This document shows positions 25,077-34,171 of a stretch of 64,000 bases of DNA, piece after piece. The position numbers were made by a program, and so were the translations under genes. Positions within the stretch are counted from its first letter, which is position 1. Each line of letters starts with the position of its first letter. The stretch comes from Lichenicoccus sp964246745. Lineage in GTDB: Bacteria; Pseudomonadota; Alphaproteobacteria; Acetobacterales; Acetobacteraceae. The DNA is taken from positions 1 to 64,000 of the forward strand of contig CAXTRK010000011.1 in the NCBI GenBank assembly GCA_964246745.1, read 5' to 3'. The notes below the pieces were generated by a model. The model was not told where the DNA came from. It saw only the letters and a program-made list of their open reading frames with translations, and searched no databases.

Positions 25077-26282
25077 ATGCAACGCCACTGCCCGGCCAGC
25101 GACGAGGAGGTCGCCGAGATCGTTTCCTGGGCGGCGGCTTCCGGCGAACCGCTCGAGATCTCGGCCGGCGGCAGCAAGCGCGCCTATGGCCGCCCGGTGC
25201 GGAGCGGGCATATGCTGGACCTCGGCCGGTTGCGCGGCATCGTCGATTACGATCCATCCGAACTGGTGCTGACCGCGCGGGCGGCCACGCCGATGGCCGA
25301 GATCGAGCCGTTGCTGACGCGGCACCGGCAGATGCTGGGGTTTGAGCCGCCTGACTGGACCCTTCTGCTCGCTGGCAACGGAGCGCCGACCCTGGGCGGC
25401 GTCATTGCCTGCAACCTCGCCGGACCACGACGTGTCCGCGCCGGCGCCGCCCGCGACCACTTCCTCGGTTTTGCCGGGGTCAATGGCTGGGGCGACCGCT
25501 GGAAGGCCGGCGGCACCGTGGTGAAGAACGTCACCGGCTACGATCTGTGCAAGCTGCAAGCGGGCGCGCACGGCACGCTGTCGGTGCTGACCGAAATCAC
25601 CGTGCGTGTGCTGCCGAAGCCGGAGGCCTCGTGCAGCCTGGTGCTGAGGGATCTCACCGAGGCGGAGGCAATGCGGGCGATGACCGCGGCGCTGAACACG
25701 CCGCACGAGGTGTCGGCGGCGTGCCACCTGCCACAGGCGGCCGCGGCACGCTCAGGCGTGTCCGGCTTGGCGGGAGCCGCGACCGTGCTGCGTCTCGAAG
25801 GGCCGCCGCCGTCGGTGGCGTATCGCGCCGAGGCGCTGCGTGCCGTGTTCGACCAGGCCGAGCTTCTGGAGGCGGCGCAATCCGAGGCTTTGTGGGCGGA
25901 GATCACGGTAGTGCAGCCGCTGCTTGGCGGCAGCGACATCGTCTGGCGCGTGTGCCCGACGCCGTCTTCGGCGCCGGCGCTGGTGGCGCGGATGCGCGCG
26001 GCGTGGCCCTCGGCGGAGGCGTTCTACGACTGGGGCGGCGGCCTCGTCTGGCTCGGGCTCGATGCGTCGGCGGGCGTGGATGGCGGTGCCGCCGTGCTGC
26101 GCGCGGCACTCGCCAGACATGGCGGCCATGCCACGCTGCTGCGTGCCAGCGAGGCGCTGCGCGGCGCCGTGCCGGTGTTCGAGCCGCAAGCCCCTGCCCT
26201 CGATGCGCTGGCGCGCCGGGTCAAGGCGGGCTTTGATCCCAACGGCATTCTCAATCCGGGCCGTATGCAGGAAGGGGTGTAG
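25077..26282 (+). CDS. glcE: Glycolate oxidase FAD-binding subunit GlcE
   Basis: Second flavin-binding subunit of glycolate oxidase, 401 residues. It shows the shorter GlcE pattern: EISAGGSKRAYGRP, LVLTARAATPMAEIE, GAPTLGGVIACNLAGPRR, TVVKNVTGYDLCKLQAG and the C-terminal FDPNGILNPGRM. The ATG at 25077 follows the glcD stop by one base; a longer upstream frame lies inside glcD and was not used. GlcE is required for activity together with GlcD and GlcF. Confidence 0.95.
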   Translation: MQRHCPASDEEVAEIVSWAAASGEPLEISAGGSKRAYGRPVRSGHMLDLGRLRGIVDYDPSELVLTARAATPMAEIEPLLTRHRQMLGFEPPDWTLLLAGNGAPTLGGVIACNLAGPRRVRAGAARDHFLGFAGVNGWGDRWKAGGTVVKNVTGYDLCKLQAGAHGTLSVLTEITVRVLPKPEASCSLVLRDLTEAEAMRAMTAALNTPHEVSAACHLPQAAAARSGVSGLAGAATVLRLEGPPPSVAYRAEALRAVFDQAELLEAAQSEALWAEITVVQPLLGGSDIVWRVCPTPSSAPALVARMRAAWPSAEAFYDWGGGLVWLGLDASAGVDGGAAVLRAALARHGGHATLLRASEALRGAVPVFEPQAPALDALARRVKAGFDPNGILNPGRMQEGV

Positions 26283-26284
26283 CC

Positions 26285-27568
26285 ATGCAGACCCGTTTTT
26301 CCGACGAACAGCTTGCCGATGCCGATACCGCGGAGTCGGCGAAAATCCTGCGCTCCTGCGTGCATTGCGGCTTCTGCACCGCGACCTGCCCGACCTACAC
26401 GCTGCTCGGCGACGAACTCGACAGCCCGCGCGGACGGATCTCCCTGATCAAGGACATGCTGGAGAACAACCGGCCTGCCACCGAGAAGGTCGTGAAGCAC
26501 ATTGATCGCTGCCTGTCCTGTCTCGCCTGCATGACCACCTGCCCCTCGGGCGTGAACTACATGCACCTGGTCGATCACGCGCGGCATCATATCGAGAGGA
26601 CCTACAAGCGTCCGTTTGCCGACCGCATGATGCGACGCATGCTCGCCGTCGTGCTGCCGCGTCCCGGATTGTTCCGCGCCTCGCTGCGCCTGTCGAGATT
26701 AGGCAAGCCGTTCGCCCGGCTGATGCCCGCGCGGCTTCGCGTGATGCTTGATCTGGCGCCTCGGCGGGTGCCGCAACCCTCGCCGGTGGACCGGCCGCAA
26801 TCGATTGCCGCCATCGGCACCCGCAAGAAGCGTGTCGCCATCCTCAGCGGCTGCGCGCAACGGGTGCTGTCGCCGGAGATCAACGAGGCCACCATCCGTC
26901 TGTTGACCCGTCATGGCTGCGAGGTCATCGTCGCCAAGGGAGCCGGCTGCTGCGGCGCGCTCGCGCACCATCTCGGCCAGCAAGGCAATGCGGCGGCACG
27001 CGCCAACATCCTCGCCTGGCAGCGCGAGATCGAGGGCGAGGGGCTCGACGCAATCGTCATCAACGCGTCCGGCTGCGGCACCACGGTCAAGGATTACGGC
27101 TTCATGTTCCGCGAAGACCGCAGGCTTGCGGAAGCCGCTCGCCAGGTCTCGTCGCTGGCGCGCGACATCACCGAGCTGATGAGCGAGATCGGCCTCAAGC
27201 CGGCCGTGGTCGCGACCGGACAGCGGGTCGCCTATCACAGCGCCTGCTCGTTGCAGCACGGCCAGCAGGTGCATAAGCAACCCGGGCAATTGCTGACCGC
27301 GGCCGGTTTCGAGGTGGTCGGCGTGCCGGAAGGTCATCTCTGCTGCGGTTCCGCCGGCACCTACAACCTGCTGCAGCCGGACATCGCGACCCGGTTGCGC
27401 GACCGCAAGGTCGAGAACATCGAGCGCACCAAACCCGCTCTGATCGCCGCCGGCAATGTCGGCTGCATGACCCAGATCGCCGCCGGCACCACAATCCCGG
27501 TGCTGCACACCGCCCAGCTTCTAGATTGGGCGACCGGCGGTCCAAGGCCGCGCGCGCTGCCGGGATAG
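26285..27568 (+). CDS. glcF: Glycolate oxidase iron-sulfur subunit GlcF
   Basis: Electron-transfer subunit passing electrons from the flavins to the quinone pool. Two ferredoxin-type [4Fe-4S] sites are seen at C25, C28, C31, C35 and C76, C79, C82, C86. Two cysteine-rich CCG domains follow (GAGCCGALAHHLG and HLCCGSAGTYN), with NASGCGTTVKDYG. Length 427, normal for GlcF. It starts two bases after glcE. Confidence 0.96.
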   Translation: MQTRFSDEQLADADTAESAKILRSCVHCGFCTATCPTYTLLGDELDSPRGRISLIKDMLENNRPATEKVVKHIDRCLSCLACMTTCPSGVNYMHLVDHARHHIERTYKRPFADRMMRRMLAVVLPRPGLFRASLRLSRLGKPFARLMPARLRVMLDLAPRRVPQPSPVDRPQSIAAIGTRKKRVAILSGCAQRVLSPEINEATIRLLTRHGCEVIVAKGAGCCGALAHHLGQQGNAAARANILAWQREIEGEGLDAIVINASGCGTTVKDYGFMFREDRRLAEAARQVSSLARDITELMSEIGLKPAVVATGQRVAYHSACSLQHGQQVHKQPGQLLTAAGFEVVGVPEGHLCCGSAGTYNLLQPDIATRLRDRKVENIERTKPALIAAGNVGCMTQIAAGTTIPVLHTAQLLDWATGGPRPRALPG

Positions 27569-27613
27569 CCACTCCCTCGTCAAACGTCCAAGATAACAAC
27601 ATCGGAGGAAGCC

Positions 27614-29260
27614 TTGTTCAAGCAACCGTTGACTCCCATCGCCGGCAGCCTGCCGCTGTCGTTCCTGGTGGCGGTGCTGCCCATCCTGGTGGTGCTGGTC
27701 CTGCTCGGCGTGCTGCGCCGGCCGGCCTGGCAGGCCTCGCTCGCGGGATTGATCACCGCGCTGCTGGTCGCGGTGCTGGGCTGGCGGTTCCCGATCGGCC
27801 TGGCGCTCGACAGCGTCGCCGCCGGCGTCACCTTCGCGCTCTGGCCGGTGATGTGGATCGTGGTCAACGCGCTGCTGCTCTACAATATCGCCGTGCTGTC
27901 CGGGCGTTTCGACGCGTTCCGCGAGTGGCTGCTTGATCATCTGCCCAATGACCGGCGCATCGTCCTGGTCGTGGTGGGCTTCTGTTTCGGCTGCCTGCTC
28001 GAGGGCATCGCCGGCTTCGGCACGCCGGTCGCCATCACCAGCGCGCTGCTGATCATGGTGGGCTTCCCGCCGCTGGAGGCGCTCACCTACACGCTGATCT
28101 TCGACACGGCGCCGGTGGCGTTCGGGGCGCTGGGCGTGCCGGTCACGGTCCTCGCCAAGGTCACCGGCCTGCCCGCGCTCAGCCTGGGCGCGATGATCGG
28201 ACGGCAGTTGCCGTTCTTCGCCTTCATGCTGCCGTTCTATGTCATGCTGATCTATGGCGGCATGCGCTCGGTGCGCGCGCTGTGGCCGGTGCTGCTGGTC
28301 GCCGGCGGCAGCTTCGCGATCACCCAGTTCGTCTCGTCCAACTTCCTGAACTACGCGCTGACCGACGTGCTGTCGTCGCTGGTGGCGCTGGCCGCGACCT
28401 TGGGCTTCATGCGCATCTGGTCGCCGCGGCCGGACGCGGCCTTCAGCATCGACGCGCGCGCCAACCGGCCGCCACGCCTGGGTCTCGCGCGTGCCGTCGG
28501 CGCGGACGTCACACTCGGGCGCACACCGCGCGCTGTGCCCACCTGGCAGGGATGGATCCCCTGGGTGCTGGTCTCGGCGGTGGTCATCGTCTGGACCTAT
28601 GCCGGGATCTCTGACGTCGGCCAGCGGGTGATCGCCTGGCCCGGCTTGAACAACCGGGTCATGATCACGCTCTATCACAAGGTCTATGCGGCCACGTGGG
28701 GCTTTCAGCCGCTGAGCACCGGCACCGCCATCCTGGTGGCGGCACTGCTCACCGCGGCGATCGTCGGATTGAAGCCGGCGCAACTCCTGGTCGCCATTGT
28801 CAACACCTGGCGGCAGAGCCGTATCGCCATCCTGACCGTGTGCCTGATCATCGGGCTGGCCTATCTGATGAACTATTCGGGACTGACCTATACGCTTGGC
28901 CTCGGCGTCGCTTCCGTCGGCGTATTCTTTCCGATCGTCTCGCCCTTTCTCGGCTGGGTTGCGGTGTTCCTCTCCGGCAGCGACACGTCCGGCAACGCCT
29001 TGTTCGGCAACCTGCAAGTCGTCGCCGGCAAACAGCTCGGCCTCAATCCGGTGCTGATCGCGGCCACCAACTCCTCAGGCGGGGTGATGGGCAAGATGAT
29101 CTCGCCGCAGAATATCGCCACCGGCGTTTCGGTCACCAACCTCAAGGGCCAGGAAGGCGTTGTGTTCGCGCGCACCTTCAAGCACAGCGTATTTCTCACT
29201 TTCCTGCTTGGCCTGCTGGTGGTGCTGCAGGAATATGTCGTGCCTTGGATGATCCCCTGA
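27614..29260 (+). CDS. Glycolate/L-lactate permease (LctP family)
   Basis: Inner-membrane proton symporter of 548 residues with about 12-14 hydrophobic helices. LctP/GlcA signatures are LLEGIAGFGTPVAITSALL, FDTAPVAFGALGVPV, LSGSDTSGNALFGNLQ and NSSGGVMGKMISPQNIA. The TTG start at 27614 is set by GGAGG at 27604-27608, 5 nt upstream. Its place between glcF and glcB makes glycolate the likely substrate. L- and D-lactate are also carried by relatives. Confidence 0.94.
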   Translation: MFKQPLTPIAGSLPLSFLVAVLPILVVLVLLGVLRRPAWQASLAGLITALLVAVLGWRFPIGLALDSVAAGVTFALWPVMWIVVNALLLYNIAVLSGRFDAFREWLLDHLPNDRRIVLVVVGFCFGCLLEGIAGFGTPVAITSALLIMVGFPPLEALTYTLIFDTAPVAFGALGVPVTVLAKVTGLPALSLGAMIGRQLPFFAFMLPFYVMLIYGGMRSVRALWPVLLVAGGSFAITQFVSSNFLNYALTDVLSSLVALAATLGFMRIWSPRPDAAFSIDARANRPPRLGLARAVGADVTLGRTPRAVPTWQGWIPWVLVSAVVIVWTYAGISDVGQRVIAWPGLNNRVMITLYHKVYAATWGFQPLSTGTAILVAALLTAAIVGLKPAQLLVAIVNTWRQSRIAILTVCLIIGLAYLMNYSGLTYTLGLGVASVGVFFPIVSPFLGWVAVFLSGSDTSGNALFGNLQVVAGKQLGLNPVLIAATNSSGGVMGKMISPQNIATGVSVTNLKGQEGVVFARTFKHSVFLTFLLGLLVVLQEYVVPWMIP

Positions 29261-29277
29261 ATCGCAAGGAGTCGGAA

Positions 29278-29709
29278 ATGACGGTCGCATCGATCCTGGC
29301 GCAGAAAAGCAAGACCCTGATCTGCGTCGCTCCGGACACGCCGGTCAGCGAGGTCACGCGCATCCTCCACGAAAAGCAGATCGGCGCGGTGCTGGTCATG
29401 GACGGAGAGACGCTGCTCGGAGTATTGACGGAGCGCGGCATCGTCCGCGCCATGGCGCTGAACCCGCAAGGCGTGCGGGCGATGGCCGCCTCCAGCGTGA
29501 TGCGGCCGAAACTGCATGAGGCCCATCTCTCCTCCACCCTGGACGAGGCGATGCAGGTCATGACTGAGAACCGTGTGCGCTATCTGCCGGTGGTCGAGGA
29601 TGGCAAGCTGGTCGGGCTGGTCAGCATCGGCGACGTGGTCAAGGCTGAGCTTGGCCGCAACGTGCATGAAGTCCAGAACCTGACCGCCTATATCAGCGGC
29701 GCCCATTGA
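29278..29709 (+). CDS. Two-CBS-domain protein
   Basis: A 143-residue stand-alone CBS pair: VASILAQKSKTLICVAPDTP with GVLTERGIVRAM, then VMRPKLHEAHLSSTLDEAM with VGLVSIGDVVKAELG. Such pairs usually bind adenine nucleotides and act as energy sensors, partner unknown. AAGGAG lies 6 nt before the ATG. It sits between the permease (17-nt gap) and glcB (16-nt gap). This suggests energy-dependent control of glycolate use, which is inference from position. Confidence 0.93.
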   Translation: MTVASILAQKSKTLICVAPDTPVSEVTRILHEKQIGAVLVMDGETLLGVLTERGIVRAMALNPQGVRAMAASSVMRPKLHEAHLSSTLDEAMQVMTENRVRYLPVVEDGKLVGLVSIGDVVKAELGRNVHEVQNLTAYISGAH

Positions 29710-29725
29710 GAGACCGAAAGCACGC

Positions 29726-31897
29726 ATGACAGAGATGACACAACGAGCCGGGCTCGCGGTCGCGCCGGAACTGGCGCGGTTTATCGAGGAACGGGCGCTC
29801 CCTGGCCTGGATCTGCCGGCTCACTCGTTCTGGTCCGGCATGGCCGGCATCTATGCGCGTTTCACCGAGGAGAACCGCGCCCTGCTCGCGCATCGTGACA
29901 CGTTGCAGGAGCGGTTCGATGCCTGGCACGCCGCCCACCCTCGCCAGCCGTTCGACGCCGCCGCCTATCGCGGCTTCCTCGCGGAAATCGGCTATCTCGC
30001 GGACGAGCCGGCGCCGTTCAGTGTCACCTCCGCAAACGTCGACGACGAGGTCGCCACCCGTGCCGGCCCGCAGCTCGTGGTGCCGGTGCTGAACGCGCGT
30101 TTCCTGCTCAACGCCGCGAACGCGCGGTGGGGCAGCCTCTACGACGCGCTCTACGGCACGGACGCGATCGCCGGCACGCCAGCCGGCCCCGGCTATGATC
30201 CCGCCCGCGGCGCCCAGGTCATCGCCCGCGCGCGCGCCTTTCTCGACGATGCCGTGCCGCTCGCCCGGGGCTCGCACGCGGACGCGGACGGCTACACCGT
30301 CGAAGACGGAGCACTCGTGCCGGCACTCGCCGATCCCGCCGCCTTCGTCGGCTATCGCGGCGACGCGCACGCTCCGAGCGCGATCCTGCTGGCGCATCAC
30401 GGGCTGCATATCGAGTTGGTGCTTGACCGCTCGCACCCGATTGGCCGCGACGATCAAGCCGGGCTCGCTGATATCGTGCTGGAATCGGCGCTGACCACGA
30501 TCGTCGATTTCGAGGATAGCGTCGCCGCGGTCGACGCCGAGGACAAGGTCGAGGCCTACGGCAACTGGCTCGGGCTGATGCAAGGCGACCTCACGGCGCG
30601 GTTCGAGAAAGGCGGCCGCGAGATGACCCGGACGCTCGAACCGGACCGCGCCTATACCGCGCCAGACGGCGGCGTCCTCATTTTGCCCGGCCGCGCGCTG
30701 CTGTTCGTCCGCAATGTCGGCCACCATATGACGACGCCCGCCGTGCGGCTCGCGGACGGCACGGAAGCGCCGGAAGGCATCCTCGACGCCATCGTCACCA
30801 GCCTGATCGCGATGCACGACCTTCGCCGTCAAGGCCGCCACGGCAACAGCCGCACCGGCTCGATCTATATCGTCAAGCCCAAGATGCACGGACCGGACGA
30901 GGTCGGCTTCACCGATCGTCTGTTCGACGCCGTCGAGGACATGCTGGGCCTCGCCCGGAACACGCTCAAGGTTGGCGTGATGGATGAGGAGCGGCGCACC
31001 TCGGCCAATCTCGCCGCCTGCATCGCCCAAGTCCGCAACCGTATCGTCTTCATCAACACCGGCTTTCTGGATCGCACCGGCGACGAGATTCACACTGGCA
31101 TGCATGCGGGTCCGGTGGTGCCGAAGGCGGAGATGAAATCGAGCGACTGGATCGCCGCCTACGAGGACCGCAACGTGCAGATCGGCCTTGCCTGCGGCCT
31201 GTCCGGACGGGCGCAGATCGGCAAGGGCATGTGGGCGGCCCCGGACCGCATGGCCGACATGATCGAGCAGAAGATCGCCCACCCGAAGAGCGGCGCCACC
31301 ACCGCCTGGGTGCCAAGCCCTACCGCGGCCACCCTGCACGCGACGCATTACCATGCGGTTGACGTGTTCGAGAGGCAGCGGGCGCGTATGGCCGAGCCGG
31401 TCGCAAGCCTCGACAAGCTGCTCAGCCTGCCTTTGGCGGAAGGGCGGAATTGGACGCCGGAACAGGTCCGACGCGAGCTGGAAAACAACGCGCAAGGCAT
31501 TCTCGGCTACGTCGTGCGGTGGGTTGATCAGGGCGTTGGCTGCTCCAAGGTCCCGGACATTCACGACATCGCCTTGATGGAGGACCGCGCGACGCTGCGG
31601 ATTTCCTCGCAGCACATGGCCAACTGGCTGCGTCACGGCGTCGCCTCCGCAGATGAGGCGGACGCGGCGCTGCGCCGTATGGCGGTCAAGGTCGACGCGC
31701 AGAACGCAGGCGATCCGTTGTATCGGCCGATGGCCGGCCACGAACAGACCAGCCTTGCCTTCCAGGCCGCCCGCGCGCTGGTGTTCGAGGGTGCCGATCA
31801 ACCGAATGGCTACACCGAGCCGCTGCTGCATCGTTTCCGGGCGCAAGTGAAAGCAAGCAAGATTGGGGCTCCGCCCCAAGCCCCGGTAAAGGCTTAG
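29726..31897 (+). CDS. glcB: Malate synthase G
   Basis: Condenses glyoxylate with acetyl-CoA to malate in the cytoplasm, draining the product of GlcDEF. The 723 residues match the large monomeric isoform G: TTIVDFEDSVAAVDAEDKV, GSIYIVKPKMHGPDEV, LKVGVMDEERRTSANL, FINTGFLDRTGDEIHT, RAQIGKGMWAAPD and NNAQGILGYVVRWVDQG. The last 12-15 residues (KIGAPPQAPVKA) are encoded by a hairpin element and are not family sequence. It is the last gene of the glycolate operon. Confidence 0.96.
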   Translation: MTEMTQRAGLAVAPELARFIEERALPGLDLPAHSFWSGMAGIYARFTEENRALLAHRDTLQERFDAWHAAHPRQPFDAAAYRGFLAEIGYLADEPAPFSVTSANVDDEVATRAGPQLVVPVLNARFLLNAANARWGSLYDALYGTDAIAGTPAGPGYDPARGAQVIARARAFLDDAVPLARGSHADADGYTVEDGALVPALADPAAFVGYRGDAHAPSAILLAHHGLHIELVLDRSHPIGRDDQAGLADIVLESALTTIVDFEDSVAAVDAEDKVEAYGNWLGLMQGDLTARFEKGGREMTRTLEPDRAYTAPDGGVLILPGRALLFVRNVGHHMTTPAVRLADGTEAPEGILDAIVTSLIAMHDLRRQGRHGNSRTGSIYIVKPKMHGPDEVGFTDRLFDAVEDMLGLARNTLKVGVMDEERRTSANLAACIAQVRNRIVFINTGFLDRTGDEIHTGMHAGPVVPKAEMKSSDWIAAYEDRNVQIGLACGLSGRAQIGKGMWAAPDRMADMIEQKIAHPKSGATTAWVPSPTAATLHATHYHAVDVFERQRARMAEPVASLDKLLSLPLAEGRNWTPEQVRRELENNAQGILGYVVRWVDQGVGCSKVPDIHDIALMEDRATLRISSQHMANWLRHGVASADEADAALRRMAVKVDAQNAGDPLYRPMAGHEQTSLAFQAARALVFEGADQPNGYTEPLLHRFRAQVKASKIGAPPQAPVKA
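31863..31879 (+). terminator. GC hairpin at the 3' end of glcB (repeat-like element)
   Basis: TTGGGGC-TCC-GCCCCAA is a perfect 7-bp stem with a 3-nt loop, followed by AGCCCCGG. It lies within the final codons of glcB. The motif resembles short GGGGC..GCCCC palindromes scattered at gene ends in related bacteria. It probably ends or stabilises the glc mRNA. No U-run follows directly; TTTT occurs about 35 nt later. Confidence 0.5.
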
Positions 31898-32307
31898 CCT
31901 CTGCAAACCTCTTGAGTTTTACAACTACTTGATTGGTACATAGCAAAGCCGGCATCAGCGACGCAAAACCATTTCCGTTTGGAAAACTCGCTTATTCTTG
32001 AGCTTCGGCAAAAGCCAATCCACGACCGACTAGGAATGGCCGATCACCTTTATCACTACACAAATCAGAATGGGCGAATCGGTATTTGCGGAAGGCTGGA
32101 GGTCATGCGACCGCAGTCGAATGCGGCGGTGGCTTTCTTGCGCTGGACGGATGGCAGCGAGAACGGCAGCAGAGTATCTTCGATCATGGCGGATGTGGCA
32201 GAGTCCGATATAGCGGAAGTTGGCGTCGACACCCACACTTTCTGTGTTCAATCAGACCCTTGCGCTACATCCGCCAGCAAATTCTGCCATGCGCTGAATA
32301 AGACGGG
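31898..32307 (+). pseudogene. Lower-GC patch with possible ADP-ribosyltransferase-fold relic
   Basis: About 410 bp without a convincing gene. Base composition is visibly poorer in GC than the flanks. A frame from ATG 32036 to 32311 begins MADHLYHYTNQNGRIGICGR, which fits the YHYT-x2-G-x2-GI start of HYD1-type ADP-ribosyltransferase toxin domains. After about 25 residues no further family motif appears in that frame or the other two. AGGA abuts the ATG with no spacing. Either a decayed toxin fragment or chance; low confidence. Confidence 0.3.
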
Positions 32308-32610
32308 CTAGTCGCTTCCCATGATGGTTTCATAGTCGCGCCCGCCTGTGAAAATGCGGAGAACGCGTAGCTTGTCAGGGGGCAGTTCATAAACGACCAC
32401 GACGCGCCGCCATAGGGTTAAGACACGAACGCCAGGCCGCAAATCCGAGCGGTCGATACCGATCATGGGGGTTTGACACAGGCTGCGGCATGCCTGCTGA
32501 ATTTCCTCTATGTAGGACAATGCACGGCGCGGATTATCGGCGGCGATGAAGTCGAAAACATCGTTGATGTCGTCTTCGGCTTGAGGCGCAAAAACAAGGC
32601 TGCGCGTCAC
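32308..32610 (-). CDS. parE: ParE/RelE-family toxin
   Basis: A 100-residue type II toxin of the ParE/RelE fold. ParE members act on gyrase and RelE members on ribosome-bound mRNA. Visible motifs are LVFAPQAEDDINDVFDFIA, NPRRALSYIEEIQQAC, RPGVRVLTLWRRVVVVYEL and VLRIFTGGRDYETIM. It starts at GTG 32610, overlapping the antitoxin stop by 4 nt (GTGA), which gives coupled synthesis. Whether the target is gyrase or mRNA cannot be decided here. Confidence 0.88.
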   Translation of the reverse strand: MTRSLVFAPQAEDDINDVFDFIAADNPRRALSYIEEIQQACRSLCQTPMIGIDRSDLRPGVRVLTLWRRVVVVYELPPDKLRVLRIFTGGRDYETIMGSD

Positions 32611-32882
32611 TGTTGCCTGCTTTTCTCGGCCTCCTGAAACCGCTCCTGGATCCGCCGCCGTAGTTCGCCATCGGTGATGGATTGTGGATCGTCCGCCGCC
32701 TCGTTGATTTTGGCGCGGATAGCGTCAAGCCGCTGTTCCCGTTCGCTGCGCCGGTCCTGCCAGAGCCGCATGGCCTCGCGGATCACTTCGCTGTTCGAGG
32801 AATAGGCCCCGGTCTCCACCTGACGGCGAATCATCTGCGCCATGTCGGCGGGCAAGGTGATACTCAGTTTTTCGGCGTTCAT
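32607..32882 (-). CDS. parD: ParD-family antitoxin
   Basis: A 91-residue ribbon-helix-helix antitoxin that neutralises the toxin and usually represses its own promoter. The DNA-binding part is KLSITLPADMAQMIRRQVET followed by GAYSSNSEVIREAMRLW. The charged C-terminal half should wrap the toxin. The ATG at 32882 has AGGAG 6 nt upstream. Its stop overlaps the toxin start. Confidence 0.9.
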   Translation of the reverse strand: MNAEKLSITLPADMAQMIRRQVETGAYSSNSEVIREAMRLWQDRRSEREQRLDAIRAKINEAADDPQSITDGELRRRIQERFQEAEKSRQQ

Positions 32883-32897
32883 GCGGTGCTCCTGGTA

Positions 32898-32918
32898 GGA
32901 TAAAGTAGCATATAATCC
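32898..32918 (-). promoter_or_regulatory. AT-rich imperfect palindrome upstream of parD
   Basis: GGATAA and TAATCC arms (one mismatch) frame a 21-bp AT-rich element 16 nt upstream of the antitoxin ATG. This is the usual place for autorepression by a ParD dimer and it may overlap the -10 region. Called by eye. Confidence 0.35.
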
Positions 32919-32998
32919 GACCAGTTGTCTGCCGTCTGTTGGCTTGGCGTCCCTCGTCAAGCCCCTTGTCTCCCCTTGAACCTTGTTCCTTAGAAGCT

Positions 32999-34006
32999 TC
33001 AACCAGGTCTTGTTGCGCCAGTCGTGTTGACATGCAGCGAGTAGATCGACGTGCTCGCCGCCATGAACAGGCGGTGGCCCTTGCTGCCGCCGAAACAGAG
33101 GTTCGCACAGCCCTCGGGCAGGTGGATCTTGCCGATCAGGTGGCCTTCTGGCGTGTAGCAACGCACCCCGTCCTCGGCGGGGTCGGACCAGCCCATGCTG
33201 CACCAGACATTGCCGTCGGCATCGACGCGCAGCCCGTCGGTGAAACCCGGCGCGAAATCCTCGGCGAACACGCGGCCGCCGCTCAACGCGCCGTCTTTCA
33301 CGTCAAAGACGCGGATATGCGCCGGGCCGCCATGGGTGATGCCGCTATCGACAATGTAGAGACGGCTTTCGTCGGGTGAGAAGGCGAGGCCGTTGGGTCG
33401 TGTGAAATCGTCCGCCACCGCCACAGCCCGGCCCGTCGCTGGATCGAGACGATAGACATGGGTCGGCAGTTCCGCCTCCGCCATGTGCCCCTCATAGGGT
33501 CCGTCGATGCCGTAGCCGGGGTCGGTGAACCAGATCGCGCCGTCGGAGGCCACCACCACGTCATTGGGGGCGTTCAGCCGCTTGCCCTGGAAGCTGTCGA
33601 TCAGCACGGTGAGCCTTCCGTCCGGCTCGGTGCGGGTGACGCGCCGCGTATCATGTTCGCAGGTGATCAGCCGGCCCTCTCGGTCGCGCGTGTTGCCGTT
33701 GGCGTAGTGGCTTGGCGAGCGAAACACGCTGACATGGCCGTCCTCTTCCAGCCAGCGCAGCATTCGGTTGTTCGGGATGTCGCTCCACAACAGATAGCCG
33801 CCCGCGGGAAAATAGACCGGCCCCTCGGCCCAGCGGAACCCGGTGGCGATCCGTTCGATCGCGGCATTGCCTTGCCGGGCTGCAAAACGACGATCGAGCG
33901 ACTCGATACGCGGGTCGGGATAGCGCGTACCGTCGAGATGACCGAGCGCCAGCGATGCCGACCGCCCGAAGCCGTGTTCGCCTCCAGAGACACCATGATG
34001 GTTCAT
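32999..34006 (-). CDS. SMP-30/gluconolactonase-family lactonase
   Basis: A 335-residue six-bladed propeller lactonase, metal-dependent, opening sugar lactones. Motifs in order: GFRWAEGPVYFPAGGYLLWSD (metal-binding Glu in AEGP), GKRLNAPNDVVVASDG (Asn ligands), IWFTDPGYG, NGLAFSPDESRLYIVD (Asp ligand) and FTDGLRVDADGNVW. I used the ATG at 34006 because GGAGAG lies 5 nt before it; an in-frame start 18 nt upstream lacks a site. No signal peptide. It lies between two toxin-antitoxin modules, apart from the galactose cluster that has its own lactonase. Confidence 0.9.
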   Translation of the reverse strand: MNHHGVSGGEHGFGRSASLALGHLDGTRYPDPRIESLDRRFAARQGNAAIERIATGFRWAEGPVYFPAGGYLLWSDIPNNRMLRWLEEDGHVSVFRSPSHYANGNTRDREGRLITCEHDTRRVTRTEPDGRLTVLIDSFQGKRLNAPNDVVVASDGAIWFTDPGYGIDGPYEGHMAEAELPTHVYRLDPATGRAVAVADDFTRPNGLAFSPDESRLYIVDSGITHGGPAHIRVFDVKDGALSGGRVFAEDFAPGFTDGLRVDADGNVWCSMGWSDPAEDGVRCYTPEGHLIGKIHLPEGCANLCFGGSKGHRLFMAASTSIYSLHVNTTGATRPG

Positions 34007-34171
34007 GCCCGCTCTCCACCGCACCCGTTTGACTATTCCACGACGCCGGCCGTCCGACGCGCGACGCCCCGCGCGGCGATACGATGTTCAAGGCGGTGGC
34101 CGCTGTCCAGTTGGTCATCTCTTGCCGGATTTGGTGGAAAGCGGAACCGCTGGCGCGGATCGACCGATCAT

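Noticed and set aside
27521..29017. A 498-codon open frame on the minus strand
   Set aside because: Antisense of the glycolate/lactate permease. The product is extremely rich in Arg, Gln, His and Asp, as expected for a shadow frame in high-GC DNA.
29693..31906. A 737-codon open frame on the minus strand
   Set aside because: Antisense of malate synthase G, which has all family motifs. No ribosome site or recognisable domain in the antisense product.
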